Assembly (NCBI GenBank): GCA_044341025.1
Contig: JBIISM010000004.1
Coordinates: forward strand, 186,001 to 250,000
Direction of reading: 5' to 3'
From: JABMMZ01 sp044341025
GTDB lineage: Bacteria; Bacteroidota; Bacteroidia; NS11-12g; UBA955
Length of the DNA: 64,000 bases
Both the position numbers and the translations under genes were made by a program. Below are positions 7,569-16,426 of the stretch, in pieces (position 1 is the stretch's first letter; each line of letters begins with the position of its first letter). Below the pieces are notes generated by a model that made no database searches, was not told the DNA's origin, and saw only the letters and a list, made by a program, of their open reading frames with translations.

Positions 7569-8674
7569 AATGCTTTATAAAAATTATAATTTTCATAATA
7601 AAACAGATTCAACCCTGCGTTTTCAATTAGATTACCTCTTTGTACAAAATGAAAAGTGCGGTGGGTATAGTTGAATTCTTTATTTAATATATTTTTATAA
7701 AAGTCATTGTCAAAAGCCATTAAGGCCATTCCAAAAAACGAAAACTGATCGTATCCAATAAAAGTGTAACGGTCAGGATCGCCCCCATATTTTGAGCGGT
7801 ACGCCTTGCGAAAAGCTTTATAAGTGGTGTCATTGTATGGGACACTATATGTACCGTAAAAATACAATCCATTTAATGAATTATAGCTAACCCTATCAAT
7901 ATCCAACCAATCCGTTGGGCCAACAACAATGCATTTGGGGTTGTTTTTTGCAGAAATTCCTTGGCTACAGCTACTGGAACTTTTGCCCGTGTAAAAAACC
8001 ATTAGCGAGTCCTTTTTATTCCAAATTGATTCTATAGTAAGCAATTTACCATCAATAATTTGACATTTTAATCCTGAGGCCAGTTCGTATCCTTTTTTAA
8101 AATTTCTAGCGGCAAATGTTCTTGTATTTTTGAGCACATCATCCACCACCACAACCTGAAATTTTGTGAATGCAGAGGCAGCGTGCTTGCCTGTATAGTA
8201 ATATTGCAAACTATCTACAGCATTACAATTAATTAAAGGAAATTCTGTACCTAAAGTATTTGGGTAATAACGCAGAGGCGAAACCAGCGGTATCTTATAA
8301 ATGGCACAGAATTTTTCAACTTCGAACAGTTCGTTGTCATAAACCGGTCCAATCATTAAATCTGTTTCTTGAAGTGCAGGGTTTTGCAACAACCTAATGA
8401 CCTCTAAACTGTCCATTTTTGTATCAAGAACAGTTAATTTCATTTTAAGTCCTTGAGATTCTAGATCAGCAATTGCCATTTCGACACCTTCGTAATATTC
8501 GGCCATTATATCCCTTACCTTCCATTTATCGGGCATACCAATGCAGAAAGGCAGCATTAATACCACCTTGTATTCTTTTTTATACGGTGGTAATTGCTCC
8601 TTTATTCCATTATTAGCACTCAAAAGGGTACTGAACAAAAGAAAAAGCAAAAATGTATACTGGCCGATTTTCAT
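7556..8674 (-). CDS. Periplasmic-binding-protein-like exported protein
   Basis: The 372-residue protein has a signal peptide (FLLFLLFSTLLSANNG) and a type 1 periplasmic-binding fold reminiscent of amino-acid/Leu-Ile-Val receptors. Visible are VVLMLPFCIG, a YYEGVEMAIADLESQG helix, DTKMDS, LMIGPVYDNE, IPLVSPLRYYPN and YTFIGYDQFSFFG. Relatives include the ligand-binding-like domains attached to LysM proteins in Bacteroidota (family knowledge). No ABC permease or ATPase is nearby. It starts one base after the guaA stop and overlaps the methyltransferase gene, so it is an inner gene of that operon. Ligand and role are unknown. Confidence 0.75.
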   Translation of the reverse strand: MKIGQYTFLLFLLFSTLLSANNGIKEQLPPYKKEYKVVLMLPFCIGMPDKWKVRDIMAEYYEGVEMAIADLESQGLKMKLTVLDTKMDSLEVIRLLQNPALQETDLMIGPVYDNELFEVEKFCAIYKIPLVSPLRYYPNTLGTEFPLINCNAVDSLQYYYTGKHAASAFTKFQVVVVDDVLKNTRTFAARNFKKGYELASGLKCQIIDGKLLTIESIWNKKDSLMVFYTGKSSSSCSQGISAKNNPKCIVVGPTDWLDIDRVSYNSLNGLYFYGTYSVPYNDTTYKAFRKAYRSKYGGDPDRYTFIGYDQFSFFGMALMAFDNDFYKNILNKEFNYTHRTFHFVQRGNLIENAGLNLFYYENYNFYKAFWRY

Positions 8675-8675
8675 T

Positions 8676-10202
8676 TTATTCCCATTCTATGGTTGCTGGC
8701 GGCTTGGAACTAATGTCATAAACCACTCTGTTAATCCCTTTTACACGGTTAATTATTTTATTGCTTATATCAGCTAAAATCTCATACGGAATATGCACCC
8801 AATCTGCGGTCATACCATCCAAAGAAGATACCGCTCTCAATGCGATTACATATTCATAGGTTCTTTCGTCACCCATAACCCCTACGCTTTTTACAGGAAG
8901 GAAAATTGCACCTGCTTGCCATATCTTATCATACCAACCAGTTTCACGCAAGGTTTCAATATAAATGGCATCAGCTTGCTGTAAAATTCTAACTTTTTCA
9001 ACCGTAATATCATCTATAATTCTGATTGCAAGACCTGGCCCTGGAAAAGGATGTCTGCCCAAAATGTTCTTTGGAATATTCAATGCCGCCCCTACTCTTC
9101 TTACTTCATCCTTAAAAAGCGATCTAAGTGGTTCAACAATTTTCATTTTCATTTTTTCTGGCAATCCACCCACATTGTGGTGCGATTTAATGGTTGCAGA
9201 AGGTCCTTTGACTGACACAGATTCAATAACATCTGGGTAAATTGTTCCTTGCGCCAACCATTGAGCGCCATCAATTTTATGGGATTCTTGATCAAAAACT
9301 TCGACAAACACGCGACCTATGGCTTTTCTTTTAAGCTCAGGATCATACAATCCAAGCAATGCATCATAAAATTGTTGAGAAGCATCTACACCAATTACAT
9401 TTAAGTCCATCTGTTTGTATGCTTCTAATACTTCCTGAAATTCATTTTGCCTTAACAAGCCATTGTCAATAAATATACAGTACAGATTCTTACCAATGGC
9501 TTTATGCAATAAAGCAGCAGCTACACTACTATCTACACCTCCAGACAAACCCAATATCACACGGTCATCGCCAATTTGTTTTTTCAGTTGTTCCACTGTT
9601 TCGTGGATGAAATTATCTGGATTCCAATCTTGTTTACATCCGCAAATGTCAACAACGAAATTTTGCAACATTGTTAACCCTTCTGTGCTATGGGTTACCT
9701 CAGGGTGAAATTGTATGCAATACGTTTCAGAATCTTTAAGACGAAATGCGGCATTGCTAATTGAATCTGTTCCAGCCAATAATTCGGCATTGTTGGGCAA
9801 ATCCATTATGGTATCGGCATGGCTCATCCACATTTGGGTGGGCGATGACAATCCTTTTAGCAATCTTGACTCGTTCTTGATATGCAGCATTGAGCGACCG
9901 TATTCGCGGTGATCACTAGCGGCTACCTTTCCTCCTAAGTTTTGAGCAATGTATTGTGCTCCATAACAAACACCTAGTACTGGATATTTTCCAATAAATT
10001 GTTCTAAATCAATTTTTGGACATTCTGGATCCCTAACAGAAGCTGGGCTTCCACTTAGGATGACGCCTTTGACGCCTTCAGATATTTCGCCAATATGGTT
10101 GTATGGATGAATTTCGCAATAGACATTAAGCTCTCTAACTCGTCTTGCTATTAGTTGGGTATATTGAGAACCAAAATCTAAAATTAATATTTGTTCTTGC
10201 AT
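8676..10202 (-). CDS. guaA: GMP synthase (glutamine-hydrolysing)
   Basis: Converts XMP to GMP using glutamine and ATP, the last step of guanine nucleotide synthesis. From the ATG at 10202 (MQEQILILDFGSQYTQ) the protein has 508 residues. It has a class I glutaminase with nucleophile in GVCYGAQYIA and the HPEVTHS block, then the ATP-pyrophosphatase domain with LGLSGGVDSSVAAALL, then the dimerisation domain ending in the invariant PPATIEWE. A longer frame to 10250 adds unrelated residues, and a TAnnTTTG box lies inside that extension, so 10202 is preferred. It heads a likely operon with the binding-protein and methyltransferase genes. Confidence 0.96.
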   Translation of the reverse strand: MQEQILILDFGSQYTQLIARRVRELNVYCEIHPYNHIGEISEGVKGVILSGSPASVRDPECPKIDLEQFIGKYPVLGVCYGAQYIAQNLGGKVAASDHREYGRSMLHIKNESRLLKGLSSPTQMWMSHADTIMDLPNNAELLAGTDSISNAAFRLKDSETYCIQFHPEVTHSTEGLTMLQNFVVDICGCKQDWNPDNFIHETVEQLKKQIGDDRVILGLSGGVDSSVAAALLHKAIGKNLYCIFIDNGLLRQNEFQEVLEAYKQMDLNVIGVDASQQFYDALLGLYDPELKRKAIGRVFVEVFDQESHKIDGAQWLAQGTIYPDVIESVSVKGPSATIKSHHNVGGLPEKMKMKIVEPLRSLFKDEVRRVGAALNIPKNILGRHPFPGPGLAIRIIDDITVEKVRILQQADAIYIETLRETGWYDKIWQAGAIFLPVKSVGVMGDERTYEYVIALRAVSSLDGMTADWVHIPYEILADISNKIINRVKGINRVVYDISSKPPATIEWE

Positions 10203-10216
10203 GGGATAAACGGCTA

Positions 10217-10224
10217 CAAAAATA
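10217..10224 (-). promoter_or_regulatory. TAnnTTTG promoter box of guaA
   Basis: TATTTTTG on the minus strand ends 14 bases before the guaA ATG, so the leader would be about ten bases. No -33 TTG is evident at the usual spacing. Confidence 0.5.
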
Positions 10225-10282
10225 AAGATTTTTAGCAGATAAGAAGGCATCGATTAAAAGAAAAATCGAGAAATAATCCAAT

Positions 10283-10308
10283 AAAAAAGGGGCTTGTTAG
10301 CCCCTTTT
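10283..10308 (-). terminator. Rho-independent terminator of gyrB
   Basis: A ten-base-pair stem AAAAGGGGCT (10285-10294) / AGCCCCTTTT (10299-10308) with a four-base loop. On the minus strand it ends in a T6 tract, 20 bases after the gyrB stop. Confidence 0.88.
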
Positions 10309-10328
10309 AATCTATTTTAAATTATATT

Positions 10329-12278
10329 TTAGATATCGATTTTAGCATACTTGGCATTTTTCTCGATGAATTCACGACGCGGTGGAACCTCGTCACCCAT
10401 CAACATACTAAAGGTATGGTCGGCTTCTGCAGCATTGTCTAATGTCACCTTCTTAAGTGTTCTTCTTGCAGGATCCATGGTTGTTTCCCATAATTGCTCA
10501 AAGTTCATTTCACCCAAACCTTTATAGCGCTGTACGTTCACTGTATCTGGATTAGTACCCTTGGCAATATCTAATACAGCTTGCGCTCTTTGTTCTTCAG
10601 TCCAGCAATACCTGCTTGTTGTACCTTTTTTAACTAAATATAATGGTGGAGTAGCAATGTAAACATAACCGCTCTCTACCAATTTTTTCATGTAACGGTA
10701 GAACAAAGTTAAAATCAGCGTGCGAATATGACTACCATCAACGTCCGCATCTGTCATGATTATGACTTTGTGGTAACGCAATTTTTCAATATTTAATTCT
10801 TTATTGTCTGTCTCCGTTCCGATTTTAACGCCTAAGGCAGTGAACATATTGCGAATCTCTTCGTTTTCGTAAATCTTGTGTTCCATCGCCTTTTCGACGT
10901 TTAAGATTTTACCTCTTAAGGGCATAATTGCTTGAAAAACCCTGTCTCTGCCTTGCTTAGCCGTTCCACCAGCAGAATCTCCCTCAACCAAATATATTTC
11001 ACATTTTGCAGGATCGGTGCTGGAACAGTCACTTAATTTTCCTGGCAATCCCATGCCGCTCATCGCACCCTTTCTTTGCACCATTTCGCGGGCCTTTCTG
11101 GCTGCGTGTCGAGCTGTTGCTGCAAGTATTACTTTGTTAACGATGGTTTTTGCATCCTTTGGATTTTCTTCCAGGTAATTGCCCAACATCTCGCCGACAC
11201 AAATATCTACTGCACCCATAACCTCGTTGTTGCCAAGCTTGGTTTTGGTCTGACCTTCAAATTGTGGCTCTTGAACTTTAACTGAAATAACACCGGTAAG
11301 ACCTTCTCTAAAGTCATCCCCACTTATTTCAAATTTTAAGTTTTTCAACAATCCTTCTTTATCCGCATAGGCTTTTAAAGTTCTGGTCAATCCGCGACGG
11401 AAGCCAGCAACGTGGGTTCCACCTTCAATGGTATTGATATTGTTTACATAGCTATGCAAATTCTCACTATACCCTGAATTGTATTGAAAAGCAATCTCAA
11501 TTGGAATGCCTTGTTTTTCACCTTCTGCATAAATTGGTTCAGGAATAATTTTTTCTCTCGTGCTGTCGAGGTATTTAATAAATTCTTTCAAACCCTCTTC
11601 ACTGTAAAACTCTGCAAAACGAGGTTCAGCATCCTCAACAACTCTTAAGTCGGTAATTTGCAACCTTATGCCTTTATTTAAAAAGCACAATTCCCTTAAA
11701 CGGTTGCTTAATGTGTCGAAATTATACTCTGTGTTGTAAAAAATTGAATCATCAGGCTTAAATTGAATGGTTGTACCTCTTTTGTCTGTTTCACCAATTA
11801 CTTTTACATCATACAATGGCTTACCACAGCTGTATTCTTGTTGAAAAATTTGACCATCACGGTAAACTGTTGCGGTCAATAAGATAGAAAGCGCATTCAC
11901 ACAACTAACACCCACACCGTGCAAACCTCCTGATACTTTATAGGTATCTTTATCAAACTTACCTCCTGCGTGCAATACGGTCATTACGACTTCCAATGCA
12001 GACCTCTGCTCTTTTGCATGTATGCCAGTTGGAATACCACGTCCGTCATCAGTAACGGTTACACTGTTATCAGGATTGATGAATACGGCAATGTTCTTTG
12101 CATACCCAGCCAAAGCTTCGTCGATACTGTTGTCAACAACCTCGTACACCAAGTGATGCAAACCTTTTGGTCCAATATCACCAATGTACATCGCCGGTCT
12201 TTTTCTAACTGCTTCAAGTCCTTCTAAAACTTGAATGTTATCTGCGTCATAATTACTCTTATCAATGCTTCCACTCAT
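10329..12278 (-). CDS. gyrB: DNA gyrase subunit B
   Basis: ATPase subunit of the type II topoisomerase that introduces negative supercoils. The 649 residues show the GHKL ATPase domain (EVVDNSIDEALAG, DDGRGIPTG, GGLHGVGVSCVNALS), the transducer, and the TOPRIM domain (YLVEGDSAGGTAKQGRDR, DADVDGSHIRTL), ending in the conserved QRYKGLGEMN and EFIEKNAKYAKIDI. The length fits gyrases without the proteobacterial insertion. EGDSAGG and the PAMYIGD start favour GyrB over ParE. It is monocistronic and ends in a strong terminator. Confidence 0.97.
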   Translation of the reverse strand: MSGSIDKSNYDADNIQVLEGLEAVRKRPAMYIGDIGPKGLHHLVYEVVDNSIDEALAGYAKNIAVFINPDNSVTVTDDGRGIPTGIHAKEQRSALEVVMTVLHAGGKFDKDTYKVSGGLHGVGVSCVNALSILLTATVYRDGQIFQQEYSCGKPLYDVKVIGETDKRGTTIQFKPDDSIFYNTEYNFDTLSNRLRELCFLNKGIRLQITDLRVVEDAEPRFAEFYSEEGLKEFIKYLDSTREKIIPEPIYAEGEKQGIPIEIAFQYNSGYSENLHSYVNNINTIEGGTHVAGFRRGLTRTLKAYADKEGLLKNLKFEISGDDFREGLTGVISVKVQEPQFEGQTKTKLGNNEVMGAVDICVGEMLGNYLEENPKDAKTIVNKVILAATARHAARKAREMVQRKGAMSGMGLPGKLSDCSSTDPAKCEIYLVEGDSAGGTAKQGRDRVFQAIMPLRGKILNVEKAMEHKIYENEEIRNMFTALGVKIGTETDNKELNIEKLRYHKVIIMTDADVDGSHIRTLILTLFYRYMKKLVESGYVYIATPPLYLVKKGTTSRYCWTEEQRAQAVLDIAKGTNPDTVNVQRYKGLGEMNFEQLWETTMDPARRTLKKVTLDNAAEADHTFSMLMGDEVPPRREFIEKNAKYAKIDI

Positions 12279-12417
12279 ATATTTTAATGGTTAATTTAAA
12301 GCGTAAAAATACACTTTTTTTGCGGCATATACTAATGGACTTTGCAAATATTTCCACAGTTTTTCAGCAATCTGAAGCCTTCAGATCTGGTCAAAAATCG
12401 ATTTAAATTTTATTTGA

Positions 12418-13362
12418 TTAATTCTTCATTCCATAACCCACCAAGGCTGCAACAATTTTGGCCATTGAATTTCCATCTTGATCAAGACTTGGGTTAATCT
12501 CTGTAATTTCAAAAGCCACCAATTTAGGATGGTTGAAAAAGGCTTTAAACACCCCTTCTGCCTCAACAAAACTTAGTCCATCAGGTGCGGTAGTGCCCGT
12601 ACCAACCGAAACACTTGGATCCAATGAGTCTACATCAAATGAGACATAAATCAAATCGCAAGCATCGAGATGGCTCAAGGCATTGTTTACCGCGTAGAAA
12701 ATTCCATGCGCCTGAATATCATGTGGCTCAAAAGTCTTAATCCCGAATTCTTCTATTAAACCCCACTCTTCTTTTTCAGCATCCCTGATTCCAATAAATA
12801 CGATATCTTCTGGATCTATTTTGGGAGAAATTGAATTGCGCCCAATTTTTTTCAATCTATCCCAGGCATTTGATTCTACCTCAGAAATTTGATTTTTTTG
12901 AAACTTTAAATTGTCTGTATTGATCAAGGCTGCCAAAGGCATGCCATGCATATTTCCGGAAGGTGTTGTATAAGGCGAGTGCAAATCCGCATGGGCATCA
13001 ACCCAAATAACACCGATACGTTTGTCTGGATATGTATTTTTAACCCCACTAATGCCTCCAATTGCATTGCTGTGGTCGCCAGACAATATCAAGGGAAATT
13101 TATTCTGATTTAATTGATTTTCAATTTCAATATTTAATAAATTGGATGCCTTTTCTATTTCAAAGATATGTTTACAAAAGGGGGTATTTGATTCTGAATC
13201 TGAATATTCCAATGCATTGAGCAAAATGGGAGAGTCAAATTCTATTTCAAGCTGTTTTAATGATTCCAGCAAGCTTAAAGGCCCTTTGGATGCACCTCTT
13301 TTACCAGCACCAATTTCAAAATTAGAAACAACAACTTGGATTTTTTGATTTTTAAACGACAT
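12418..13362 (-). CDS. Arginase/agmatinase-family amidinohydrolase (probably arginase)
   Basis: A binuclear Mn enzyme that cleaves a guanidino group to release urea. In 314 residues all ligand motifs are present: SGDHSNA (His97), DAHADLHSP (Asp122, His124, Asp126) and SFDVDSLDPS (Asp243, Asp245). PSGNMHGMPLAAL (134-146) and FEITEINP match the arginase branch best, because arginases recognise the arginine alpha-amino/carboxylate through the S-x-N-x-HG loop. Agmatinase or formimidoylglutamase remain possible. It is a solitary gene with no arginine or histidine catabolic neighbours. Confidence 0.83.
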   Translation of the reverse strand: MSFKNQKIQVVVSNFEIGAGKRGASKGPLSLLESLKQLEIEFDSPILLNALEYSDSESNTPFCKHIFEIEKASNLLNIEIENQLNQNKFPLILSGDHSNAIGGISGVKNTYPDKRIGVIWVDAHADLHSPYTTPSGNMHGMPLAALINTDNLKFQKNQISEVESNAWDRLKKIGRNSISPKIDPEDIVFIGIRDAEKEEWGLIEEFGIKTFEPHDIQAHGIFYAVNNALSHLDACDLIYVSFDVDSLDPSVSVGTGTTAPDGLSFVEAEGVFKAFFNHPKLVAFEITEINPSLDQDGNSMAKIVAALVGYGMKN

Positions 13363-13488
13363 AATTGACCAAACCCTTCAAGCAAATAATAAACACATGA
13401 AGTTTGACCTGTTAAATGCTAATTAAAAGCCATTTAACTTTCGGGTTTTACAATGCAAGATTACAAAAATTGTTCGATTTAGACAAAT

Positions 13489-14187
13489 TTAGAGATTCGA
13501 ATTGAGCACCATAGCACAATACAAACCCGCCGTTTCTGTTCTTAAACGGTTGTTACCCAAAGAGATAGGCAAAACATTTTTTTGCTCAAACCTTTGTATT
13601 TCAGCAGGTGAAAAATCGCCCTCAGGACCAATTAATATTGAAAATGATTTAATGTTCTTGCTTTTTCCCAAAGCTTCCACCAGTCCAATTTTCGCTCCAT
13701 CATCCCTGCAGTGCGCCGCCATGTAGTTCCCATCCAATGAAATGGAACTTAGTTTTACCAAAGGATTGATTTTAGGCAAATAAAACTGAGCACTTTGTTT
13801 AATTGCAGATAGTGCTATGCGTTCAAGTCTAGAAATATTGACTCTATTTTTTTCAGAATGATCGGTTTCAATAAATGTTATTTCATCCAAACCTGCCTCT
13901 ACCGCCTTTTCAAACATCCACTCAATACGGTCATTTTGTTTGGTGGGTGCAATAAACAAATGGAAATAATAGTCTCTAGATTTTTTAAGCCGTTCAAGAT
14001 TTACAAGTTCCAAGAGCATTTCTTTGCCTTGAATTTTATTGATTCGGCACAGTGCCAATGCGCCTAAGCCATCAATAACATGAATCTCGTCGCCTATTTG
14101 CTTGCGCAAAACCTTGCAATGTCTGCTTTCTTCCTCATTCAATATGGCTGTTGGGCCTTGAAGATTATCGCAGAAAAACAATTGCAT
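13489..14187 (-). CDS. rsmE: 16S rRNA (uracil-1498-N3)-methyltransferase
   Basis: The 232-residue protein has a PUA-like N-terminus (LNEEESRHCKVLRKQIGD, HVIDGLG) and a SPOUT methyltransferase domain with the knotted SAM site. LIGPEGDFSPAEI and SLGNNRLRTETA are the family signatures. It methylates U1498 of 16S rRNA in the assembled small subunit (family knowledge). It starts 8 bases after the yidC stop, so the two are probably cotranscribed. Confidence 0.93.
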   Translation of the reverse strand: MQLFFCDNLQGPTAILNEEESRHCKVLRKQIGDEIHVIDGLGALALCRINKIQGKEMLLELVNLERLKKSRDYYFHLFIAPTKQNDRIEWMFEKAVEAGLDEITFIETDHSEKNRVNISRLERIALSAIKQSAQFYLPKINPLVKLSSISLDGNYMAAHCRDDGAKIGLVEALGKSKNIKSFSILIGPEGDFSPAEIQRFEQKNVLPISLGNNRLRTETAGLYCAMVLNSNL

Positions 14188-14195
14188 AGTAACCC

Positions 14196-16037
14196 TTATT
14201 TTTTCTTATTGTTTTTGCTGGCGTCTTTCGCTTTGGCGATTTCTTCTAAACGCTTCTGAAAAGCCGATTTTTTATCTTCAACTTTTTTGCTTTTAGAATC
14301 ATGAATTTGGGCTTTCAATTTATCTTCGTCAACAAATTTCTTAATTGCCCATTGCTGAGAAAAGGTTACGATGTTACTTAAGAAATAATAATAAGTTAAA
14401 GCGGCTGCGTATTTGTTGAAGAAACCTAAGAATAAAATAGGCATCAAATAACTTATGTACTTCATTTGCTCATTCATTCCACCAGTGATTTGGTTATTCA
14501 TACGGGTATAAATGAGGGTTGAAATGGTCATTAACAAAGTAAACAAACTGACGTGGTCACCATAAATATAATCAATGACTGGCAATTTTCCGAAATTCCA
14601 AACTGAATCGTAAATGGACAAATCATCTGCCCATAAAAAAGCCTGTTGTCTGAATTCAAAAGCGGAAGGCACGAATTGGAACACAGCAATCAGAATTGGC
14701 ATTTGCAGCAACATTGGCAAACATCCACCTAGAGGATTAACTCCAGCTTGCTTGTACAATTTCAAATTTTCAACTTGAATGGTCTGCATATCGTCCTTGT
14801 ATTTCTCCTTTATTTCATCCATTTCTGGCTTTAACAAACGCATCTTGGCTGTCGATTTGTAGGATTTAAATACCAATGGCAGAAGTAAAGTTTTGATAAT
14901 TAAAGTAAGCAACAGGATAATGATACCATAGTTACTCATATAACCCTTAAGAAAATTAAAAATTGGAATAATCATGAATCGGTTCATCCAACCAAAAATC
15001 CCCCAACCCAATGGAATAATTTTATCCAAGCCTATTCCTTGGTCTTTCAGCGTTTCATATTGGTTAGGCCCAAAGAAATACTTGATCTTAAAATCTTGAT
15101 CTCTTCCTGACTCATATGGCAATGACAAGCTCGCGCTCATGTTTTTTACATTCTGATTTGAAATTGCATCTTTGGTGGAAACCACACTGCCTTTTAAAAA
15201 TGGTTTTTCAGAATAAATGGAAGTATTGAAAAATTGTTGTTTCAAACTCACCCATTGCACAGGTTCTTCGAGAGTAATTGATTCATTCTTTGTCTCTGAA
15301 ATATAGTCAGCAGATTTATCTAAATATTTGAAATAAATGGTTGCCTTCTTATTTTCCTCTACAACTTCACGCTCTTGCAAAGGCAGGTCGTTGTTAAATT
15401 GCAAAGTCATTCCAGCGCCATTTTGAATGACAGAACCCATACCACTTGTATGGATTCTATGTTCTAAATTAAAGCCTTTGTCGGCTATAATGTATTCATG
15501 TTCTATGTATGCTGCTGCTCCATAGGACAATCTGTAAACAATTGAATGCGCATCTGATTTGGCTATCGACCAATAAAAATCATTGGAATTTATCTTTTTT
15601 TGATCTGCTGTAAAAAACAAAGCATGTTGGCTGTTCGATTCATCCATCAGCTTAACGGCTTTTCTCCCGTCGGTTTTGTAATTTTTCAATTCAACTTGCC
15701 TGATGATCCCGCCTTTATTTGAAAAACTAATTTTCAATTCTGAATTTTCAATGGTTTGAATTTTTTCTTCTCCAAGAACATTTCCAGAAAATCCACCATA
15801 AACATTCTTGAGGGCAGTGCTATCGGTTTTCAGTATAGAAGCCAAACTGTCTTTTTCTTTCTTTGCAGCTAGAGCGAGCTTATCCTGATTTTTTGTTTCA
15901 AGTATTTTTATAGTTTGAATAGAATCTGCTGCGCGCTTTTGCATAGCCAAGTCTTGAGCACTTGGCTGGTTAATATAGAAATAACCAATTAGAAGTGCGA
16001 AAATGAGGCCAAGTCCTATGTATGAATTACGATCCAT
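14196..16037 (-). CDS. yidC: Membrane protein insertase YidC
   Basis: Inserts proteins in the inner membrane, alone or with SecYEG. The 613-residue protein has an N-terminal membrane anchor (YIGLGLIFALLIGYFYI), a large periplasmic domain (about residues 90-340), and the conserved insertase core. The core is GWGIFGWMNRFMIIPIFNFLKGY, NYGIIILLLTLIIKTLLLPLVFKSYKS, the cytosolic helical hairpin (RLLKPEMDEIKEKYKDD), NPLGGCLPMLLQMPILIAVF, and the last two membrane helices. The C-terminus is Lys-rich, as in ribosome-binding homologues. It is followed directly by rsmE. Confidence 0.96.
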   Translation of the reverse strand: MDRNSYIGLGLIFALLIGYFYINQPSAQDLAMQKRAADSIQTIKILETKNQDKLALAAKKEKDSLASILKTDSTALKNVYGGFSGNVLGEEKIQTIENSELKISFSNKGGIIRQVELKNYKTDGRKAVKLMDESNSQHALFFTADQKKINSNDFYWSIAKSDAHSIVYRLSYGAAAYIEHEYIIADKGFNLEHRIHTSGMGSVIQNGAGMTLQFNNDLPLQEREVVEENKKATIYFKYLDKSADYISETKNESITLEEPVQWVSLKQQFFNTSIYSEKPFLKGSVVSTKDAISNQNVKNMSASLSLPYESGRDQDFKIKYFFGPNQYETLKDQGIGLDKIIPLGWGIFGWMNRFMIIPIFNFLKGYMSNYGIIILLLTLIIKTLLLPLVFKSYKSTAKMRLLKPEMDEIKEKYKDDMQTIQVENLKLYKQAGVNPLGGCLPMLLQMPILIAVFQFVPSAFEFRQQAFLWADDLSIYDSVWNFGKLPVIDYIYGDHVSLFTLLMTISTLIYTRMNNQITGGMNEQMKYISYLMPILFLGFFNKYAAALTYYYFLSNIVTFSQQWAIKKFVDEDKLKAQIHDSKSKKVEDKKSAFQKRLEEIAKAKDASKNNKKK

Positions 16038-16426
16038 TGCGTTTTTATTAGTAAATTTAAGGGCAGCAAAGGTATTGTTTTTTTCTTATTTTTAAACCTT
16101 GCATAATAAAACTAAACGATGAATATTTTCGGCAGATTGATGAAACTATGAGTCTCTTTAATTAAATATCCGTTTTTTACCATTAGCCTTTGGAAAAAGC
16201 ATTGTATTTCGCAGCAGAAGATTCGCTAACAGTAGTTGATAAATTTTGTCAGAATCCTACGACACCCTCAACCGTATTGTTGAATTTATACAAAAACACC
16301 GAGCTTGGTGCTTGAATCGGATGTTTTAACAAGCGCCGTTTTGAAATCAAAATATTGGAACTTTAGCATAATCACATTAGGGGTTTCATCAGGTAATTTT
16401 CAATTATTTTTATTTAATATTGCTCA
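16038..16426. other. Divergent intergenic region between yidC and the MBL nuclease gene
   Basis: Besides the yidC box, a stretch at about 16190-16320 is open on both strands for 20-40 codons. On the plus strand it reads FCQNPTTPSTVLLNLYKN before a stop. On the minus strand a single TGA interrupts it. No start codon, family or promoter goes with it. It is either a decayed gene or a dispersed intergenic repeat. Confidence 0.3.
16067..16074 (-). promoter_or_regulatory. TAnnTTTG promoter box of yidC
   Basis: TACCTTTG on the minus strand ends 29 bases before the yidC ATG. No matching -33 element is seen. Confidence 0.45.

Noticed and set aside
10329..16037. gyrB and yidC close together as a sign of the replication origin
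   Set aside because: dnaA, rpmH, rnpA and clustered DnaA boxes are missing. The single TTTCCACA near 12350 is not a convincing box.
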